Assembly: GCA_030762175.1 (NCBI GenBank)
Contig: CM060846.1
Span: forward strand, 183,760,041 to 183,824,040
Length of the DNA: 64,000 nt
DNA from: Metallyticus violacea
Taxonomy: Eukaryota; Arthropoda; Insecta; Mantodea; Metallyticidae
Direction: 5' to 3'
Position 1 is the stretch's first letter; each line of letters begins with the position of its first letter. This document shows positions 59,521-64,000 of this stretch, one piece after another. A program made the position numbers and the translations under genes. Below the pieces are notes generated by a model that saw nothing but the letters and a program-made list of their open reading frames with translations, was not told where the DNA came from and did not search any database.

Positions 59521-60820
59521 TCAAGCGCGTGGCACTTGGTGTGGTTTGTCAGGAGCTGGTACATCCTGTTTCATAACATCCTCGGAAGGAGGGCTATCCC
59601 TCTGGGAAGAATCAGCCGATTCCAACACTTGGAATCGGTTTGAGATGGAGAGAGGCGGTGACGGTGACCGCCTAGCGGGCATGCACCCAAAGTCATTGTC
59701 GGAGCTCGACCTCCGAGGAGTTGAGGGGCTTTGATTCTTCTGTCTGTTCTTCCCTTCAGTAGTGGACGATTTTAAGAAGTCAGTCTTTGTGGACACTGTC
59801 TTAAATTTGATTGGGCTAGCGGCAAAGACGACTGGATGGGCATTGACAGAGCGTTTTGCAGAGGCAGGCACAGTAGAACTTGTAGCAGCTTTGGAGAACA
59901 CCAAGTCACATGTTTGCGTGCTACGGTCACGCCGTGAAATTGCGGTGGCTGCAATAGAGCTATGTACCCGACTTGGGTACCGTAGGTTGATAGGACTGAT
60001 ATCGTTTGCGGGCCTCTGAGAAGGAAAGTTTCTCCCTAACACGGATTACCTGGATGCTACGTTCCTCACGATAACGAGGGTAGCCACGGGACGTGGCCGG
60101 GTGGGCACCACGGCAGTTCACAGAAAGGGGAGCTGATGGACATGCTCCCTCGTGACTCTCTTGTGCGCATGTAGCACAAACCGATTTTGGGCTCTTGCAT
60201 GATAACCGTGTGTGGCCGAAACGTTGGCACTGGAAGCATCGCAGAGGACTAGGAACATACGGGCGGTCTGTTATCACCTCGTATCCTGCCCGGATCTTCT
60301 GCGGCATCTCAACCCTATTAAAGGTGAGGAATAATGTATTTGTTGGTTGTACCTCGCCATCCCTTTTCGCTTGAACACGATAAACGGAGGTCAAATTTTG
60401 ATCTGCCAAATAGCCCTGAATTTCTTCATCTGACATGCCGTCGAGTACAGAGGTAGTAATTACTCCTCGGGAACAATTGTGGGTTCGATGCGCTTCAACT
60501 CCGATCGGGTACCCGTGTAGCAAAATAGCCTTAAGAAGGGTATTGGTTTGAGAGACACCTGTCGTCTCAACTAATAAGGCACCATTGCGTAGACGCGCGC
60601 ATGATTTTACAGGGCCAGATATGCAGTCCAATACTTTGTGGTTAATAAAAGGGTTTACACGGGTAAAAGACTGACCTTCCTCTGTTCGGTTAATAACTAG
60701 GAAATCAGGGAGTGAGACCTTAGTAACCCCTTTCACGTCCACTCTCTTCCTCTTTGTATTAAGATGGAGATTATCTTGTACTATAGCGGATTCATCCTCC
60801 ACCATTACATCTGTCTCCAA
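59521..60820 (-). pseudogene. ORF1 (gag-like, zinc knuckles) of the I-like element, one frameshift
   Basis: ORF1 proteins of I elements bind the element RNA and form the ribonucleoprotein particle. The first frame (60820-59960, 286 codons) starts METDVMVEDESAIVQDN, has an RRM-like middle part (CARLRNGALLVETTG) and then zinc knuckles CFQCQRFGHTRLSC and CATCAQESHEGAC. A third knuckle region (VNCRGAHPATSRGYP) lacks cysteines expected by the family. VREKLSFSEARKRYQ follows, after which the frame shifts between about 60040 and 59975. The tail continues in the frame 60042-59521 with a Ser/Pro-rich region (STPRRSSSDNDF, ARRSPSPPLS). Without the shift it would be about 430 codons. Confidence 0.88.
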
Positions 60821-61225
60821 TAGCAGGCTGCTTCCTGGGCGTCACCCCGGCTTAGATTAGTTGCCCTGGCCTGGAACAAGTAACCTCAGGGTCACACTTT
60901 CCTGGGTATATACAAAGGGACCCAATCGCCTACAGGAAGTTTACAGCACATGCAATGGCCCCTCCATAGGCCTAGCCTTTACCAGGGGATACGTTCCGGT
61001 CCTAAGGGATGACCCAGTGCTGGGAGTCACGCCATTGCCCAATCACATTTGACCGTGTCAAACACGGGGGCATCCTTCAGACCAAAAGCAGGGAGGTATA
61101 AAAGTTAAAAGTAAAACGGAGACGAACTAAAAAGGAGTCAAACGCGCAAAGCGCGAACCTGTTGGAGCACTCGGGTGCCTCGGGGTCGCTTCGCCCCGTA
61201 CCCAAAAATTTGGGCCCCTGAGGGG
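60821..61225 (-). promoter_or_regulatory. 5' UTR / putative internal promoter region of the I-like element
   Basis: A G+C-rich leader between the element start and the ORF1 start codon. It includes GCATGTGCTGTAAACTTCCT and several short direct motifs. Elements of this class use an internal pol II promoter in this region. The promoter role is inferred from position only. Confidence 0.5.
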
Positions 61226-61239
61226 ATAGCCTCATATAG

Positions 61240-62205
61240 AGTAGCTATATTATCTAATTAGTCGAATTGATGACACGTTTGTGTTTTTAGTTAATAGCTG
61301 ATTTGGTTCGAAGAATATGTCTGAATTGAATTCTTTGTTAGCATTTAGATATTCTTTTTGGTCTTTAAAACAATATGTGGTTTGTGTCGCAGGAATGAAA
61401 ACTGTGTCCCAAGCAGAGAATATTTTAATACACTTCGTTTTAATTCCTGAACTAATTGAATGTCTATATAATACAAGATTTAGCCTACATATCTCTCTGA
61501 GCAGAAATTTTGTTTTGTGTAATGAGAACTGTTGGGCTAAACATTTTGGGTGATATATTTAAGTCCCTCTTCGTTTTGCTGTGTTGTTGTACTCCACAAG
61601 CATAAAATCCCTTTATTTTGTCCCAAAACATGCTTAACAATTAGGTGGATAACTAACTTTGATGGTACATGGAATAATGTGATTTCGGGAGGTGGGAAGA
61701 ACTTGCTGGAAATCTACAGAAAGAAATTAAGCTATTTATATATTTTGACAATGTCACCGCTTTTAGACGTACATAGTTTTGCATGCCTGTTCGGTTTTGA
61801 ATAATGCTCATATTGTCTTGTTTTTTTTTCTTTGTTTTTTTTTTTCATCGTCCTCTTGCAGACATAGGACAATTTCTGGTTCGCAATATTAACATTTAAT
61901 ACCTTTTCGGACCCCTCATTTAAGTTCATATCATGAAATACTAACTGGAAGTATGGATTTCTGCTATCCGTGGAAATGCTATATAAATTTTCGAAATTGA
62001 TAAATCGGAGGGAGGGGGAGGACATTGCTTTTACGTTTCATTGTGGGAATATTGGCAATGCTGTCGAGGAAAACTAGCAATATTATTTCTAACTTGCTAT
62101 TACATAATGATATTAATATAATAGGTCAGTAGTATACATCCCTTTTCCGATGATTAAATTGATATGCTGATATCAAAAGTGGAGGATGTGGATGAGGTGG
62201 TTTGG
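61240..62205. other. No gene recognised between the I-like element and the viral block
   Basis: AT-rich. Open frames at 61317-61553 and 61550-61804 do not resemble polymerase, integrase, protease or capsid proteins. The minus frame 61732-62025 is low-complexity in part. The left boundary of the virus-derived region is not evident. Confidence 0.4.
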
Positions 62206-62224
62206 TGGGGGACGTTGATAGTTG

Positions 62225-62854
62225 TTGCTGGTGGAGGTGATGGGAGTGGGGGTGACGATGTTGCTGGTGGGGGCTGGAGTGATGAGAGGGGTATACAAAT
62301 TGTTATCAAAACCTCAATTTCAATCGTCGATCAAGCATTCAATTTAAATCATCGGAAAATGGGTATTTTATTATACATAAATTAACACATATTTAAAGTA
62401 ACGGGGGGTGTTCACACACAAAAATAGCAAATGATATCGTAATTAAGACAGATACCAACATACTTTAGCCCTTCGGCCACTGGGTTTCCAATTCCGCACT
62501 GATCATAGACTTCTCCCCCTCGCACCTGTGTCATTTCCAATAGGGGTGGTTGGTGGTGGAGGTGATGGTGAGGGTGACGATGTTGCTGGTGGAGGGCTGG
62601 AGTGATAAGCGGGGTGTACGAATTGCTATCAAAATCTCAATTTAAATCGTCGATCAAGCATTCAATTTAAATCACCGGGAAAATGGGTATATTTATTATA
62701 GATAAATCAAATACACGTTTAATGTAACGGGGGAGTTCAAACAAAAATACGCAAATGATATTGTAAATAAGACAGATTCCAACATACCTTGGCCCTTCCG
62801 CCACTGGGTTTCCAGTTCCCCACTGACTCCCTCGCACCTGCGTATTCACAATAG
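62225..62854 (+). repeat. Two-copy ~315-bp direct repeat abutting the polymerase fragment
   Basis: Unit 1 about 62225-62545, unit 2 about 62546-62854, offset 311-322 bp because of small indels. Shared landmarks: GGTGACGATGTTGCTGGTGG (62251 and 62573), CGTCGATCAAGCATTCAATT, AAATGGGTAT, GGCCACTGGGTTTCCA/GCCACTGGGTTTCCAG and CTCGCACCTG, with similar ends (CAATAGG). The start of each is GGTGGAGG-rich. No reading frame is conserved between units, so it looks non-coding. Unit 2 ends within ~10 bp of the polymerase open frame. Confidence 0.88.
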
Positions 62855-62858
62855 GATA

Positions 62859-63290
62859 TTGTCTTCTCTGTTAGCCACGTACAGACCGGGGGAATGGATG
62901 TCTCCCAAGGATCCAATTGTAGGGTGTATGACAGTTGATATGGAAAAGTACGGTGATGGTGCGTATATTTGCAGATTTGCATCTATAGGCCCAAAAAGTT
63001 ACACCATAGAGGCTAAGTGTGGGGATAAGAAGCACTATGTCTGTAAAATTAAAGGCATCACCCTCAACTCGGGGAATTTGCAAAATGTAAACGCCGACGT
63101 TATCAGGAACATCGTACTGAGGGATAATTCAATGTCTGTAGTACTTGAAAGCACACAGACATCCAGGAAAATTCTAGGAACTGTGGTAACTGAGTCTTCA
63201 GTGAAAACCTATAGGATGGTGGTCAACAGGGGGTGCAGAGTAAAAACTTTGATTCCTACCCTTACGGGTATAAAAGGCGTGTCTAAATGA
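62859..63290 (+). pseudogene. C-terminal fragment of a protein-primed family B DNA polymerase (Polinton/adintovirus-like)
   Basis: Family B protein-primed polymerases copy the genomes of Polintons/Mavericks, adintoviruses and adenoviruses. Only the last ~143 codons are in frame here, opening with a non-ATG codon, so the start is not a true start. Recognisable blocks: YRPGEW (8-13), then MEKYGDGAYICRFASIGPKS (28-47), with GPKSY at 44-48 being the conserved K-x-Y-type block after the palm, and VCKIKGITLNSGN (61-73), the family's K.KGI.LN. Exonuclease motifs, terminal-protein region and the palm motifs (SLYPS, DTDS) are absent upstream, where the ~315-bp repeat lies. The stop at 63288-63290 overlaps the ATPase start. 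Either a 5'-truncated remnant or a gene broken by the repeat. Confidence 0.82.
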
Positions 63291-63934
63291 CAGCTCATCA
63301 GTCACCAACAATGTCTACTAACCAACACTTTAAATTTAGTTTCCCATGCACCATGCTAATTGCAGGTCCTTCGCGGTGCGGTAAGTCTACATTTGTGAAA
63401 AATTTAATTACCACTGCAGGATGGATGTTTAAAAGACCCATGAGAAAAGTGTTGTGGTGTCATCCGTCAGAATATTTTACCAAACCAAGCCCGTTCTTCG
63501 ACTCCCATGCAGGAATACCAGATTTGGAGACTGTTAACGAGGGAGATTTAGTTATTTTAGATGATTTAATGTACGAAGAAGATGGGGAAAAGGTTTCAAA
63601 GTTTTTCACTAGAGATTCACATCACAAACGCTTTGGGATTATTTACATTTTACAAAACGTGTTTCCACAAGGAAAGAGATTTCGAACTATATCTATAAAT
63701 GCTAACTACATTGTCGTGTTTAAAAACAATAGAGATAAAATGCAAACTGATAAGCTTTGTCAACAGATCGAGCCAAAGAACTCTAAGTTTCTGTTAGAGG
63801 CATTTGAAAAGGCTACTGAAAACCCGCACGGTTATCTAGTGTTGGATTCCACTCAGTACACGCCAAATCATTACAGGTATCGAACCGGTGTCCTACCAGG
63901 AGAAACGCCTTCTGATTTTATACGCAATTGTTGA
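63287..63934 (+). CDS. A32-like (FtsK/HerA-type) DNA-packaging ATPase, Polinton/adintovirus-like
   Basis: An intact 215-codon frame. Such ATPases pump the genome into the capsid in Polintons, adintoviruses and related double jelly-roll viruses. Walker A is GPSRCGKST (27-35), Walker B is DLVILDDLM (87-95), and the third motif HHKRFGIIYILQN (112-124) carries the Gln-Asn sensor typical of this group. The length is normal for the family. The first ATG (63287) overlaps the polymerase stop as ATGA; a second ATG at 63311 (Met9) is an alternative. No internal stops, all motifs intact. A 3' signal AATAAA follows at 63978-63983. It may be part of an integrated or recently active viral element continuing beyond the window. 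Confidence 0.92.
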   Translation: MTAHQSPTMSTNQHFKFSFPCTMLIAGPSRCGKSTFVKNLITTAGWMFKRPMRKVLWCHPSEYFTKPSPFFDSHAGIPDLETVNEGDLVILDDLMYEEDGEKVSKFFTRDSHHKRFGIIYILQNVFPQGKRFRTISINANYIVVFKNNRDKMQTDKLCQQIEPKNSKFLLEAFEKATENPHGYLVLDSTQYTPNHYRYRTGVLPGETPSDFIRNC

Positions 63935-64000
63935 CCACTTTTCTGAAGGTTTAATTTGAGTGCTCCTCGAGAGTTTAAATAAACGAGCAACGATCACACT
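63935..64000 (+). promoter_or_regulatory. Short 3' flank of the ATPase with AATAAA
   Basis: GAGTTTAAATAAACGAGCAA near 63971-63990 contains AATAAA at 63978-63983, 44 bp after the stop. It could be a polyadenylation signal or a TATA-like element for a following gene. The window ends before this can be decided. Confidence 0.5.

Noticed and set aside
56492..60019. Many plus-strand frames across the I-like element
   Set aside because: Antisense shadows of ORF1 and ORF2, which read on the minus strand with conserved motifs.
62164..62385. Gly-rich 73-codon frame just left of the viral block
   Set aside because: Lies in repeat unit 1; the frame is not conserved in unit 2, so it is not a gene.

Overview
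The window is a stretch of eukaryotic nuclear DNA, AT-rich and full of microsatellites. The mix of repeats points to an arthropod: mariner transposons, RNase H-bearing non-LTR retrotransposons of I-like and R1-like type, tRNA-derived SINEs, hAT and Tc1/IS630-like transposases, and a Polinton/adintovirus-like viral cassette. The repeats do not fix the species; a chelicerate or a hemimetabolous insect would both fit. I see no convincing host protein-coding exon. Almost everything recognisable is mobile or virus-derived, and most of it is decayed.

Layout. 1.4-2.6 kb: a mariner with both terminal inverted repeats and a broken transposase. 3.2-4.8 kb: a SINE cluster, including two SINE-B copies in opposite orientation. 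5.2-9.2 kb: a badly decayed non-LTR retrotransposon (endonuclease, RT, RNase H, zinc-finger tail), cut by a SINE-A with an exact 10-bp target duplication. 9.8-11.8 kb: a 5'-truncated R1-like element. 14.9-16.2 kb: a second mariner, minus strand. 16.5-18.8 kb: SINEs and an RNase H tail of another non-LTR element. 21.1-24.8 kb: a ~500-bp SINE, a ~370-bp-arm inverted repeat and a Tc1/IS630-like transposase relic. 27.6-28.0 kb: a polypyrimidine tract. 30.1-34.6 kb: two more mariner-type relics. 38.9-42.3 kb: a minus-strand TTF-finger hAT transposon relic. 45.2-47.0 kb: a DDE-endonuclease pseudogene split by a SINE-B and carrying an AAT expansion. 55.16-61.24 kb: an apparently full-length I-like retrotransposon, minus strand, flanked by a 14-bp target-site duplication.

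The most unusual part is the right end. From about 62.86 kb to the edge lie the C-terminal part of a protein-primed family B DNA polymerase and, overlapping its stop codon by ATGA, an intact 215-codon A32/FtsK-HerA-type packaging ATPase. This pairing is expected of Polinton/Maverick or adintovirus-like elements. The ATPase has intact Walker A and B motifs and no internal stops, unlike nearly everything else here. The polymerase fragment begins where a two-copy ~315-bp direct repeat ends, so the viral element is broken or rearranged there. Its right part lies outside the window.

Coordinates of decayed elements are approximate by tens of bases. Family assignments come from motifs read by eye, not from database searches.
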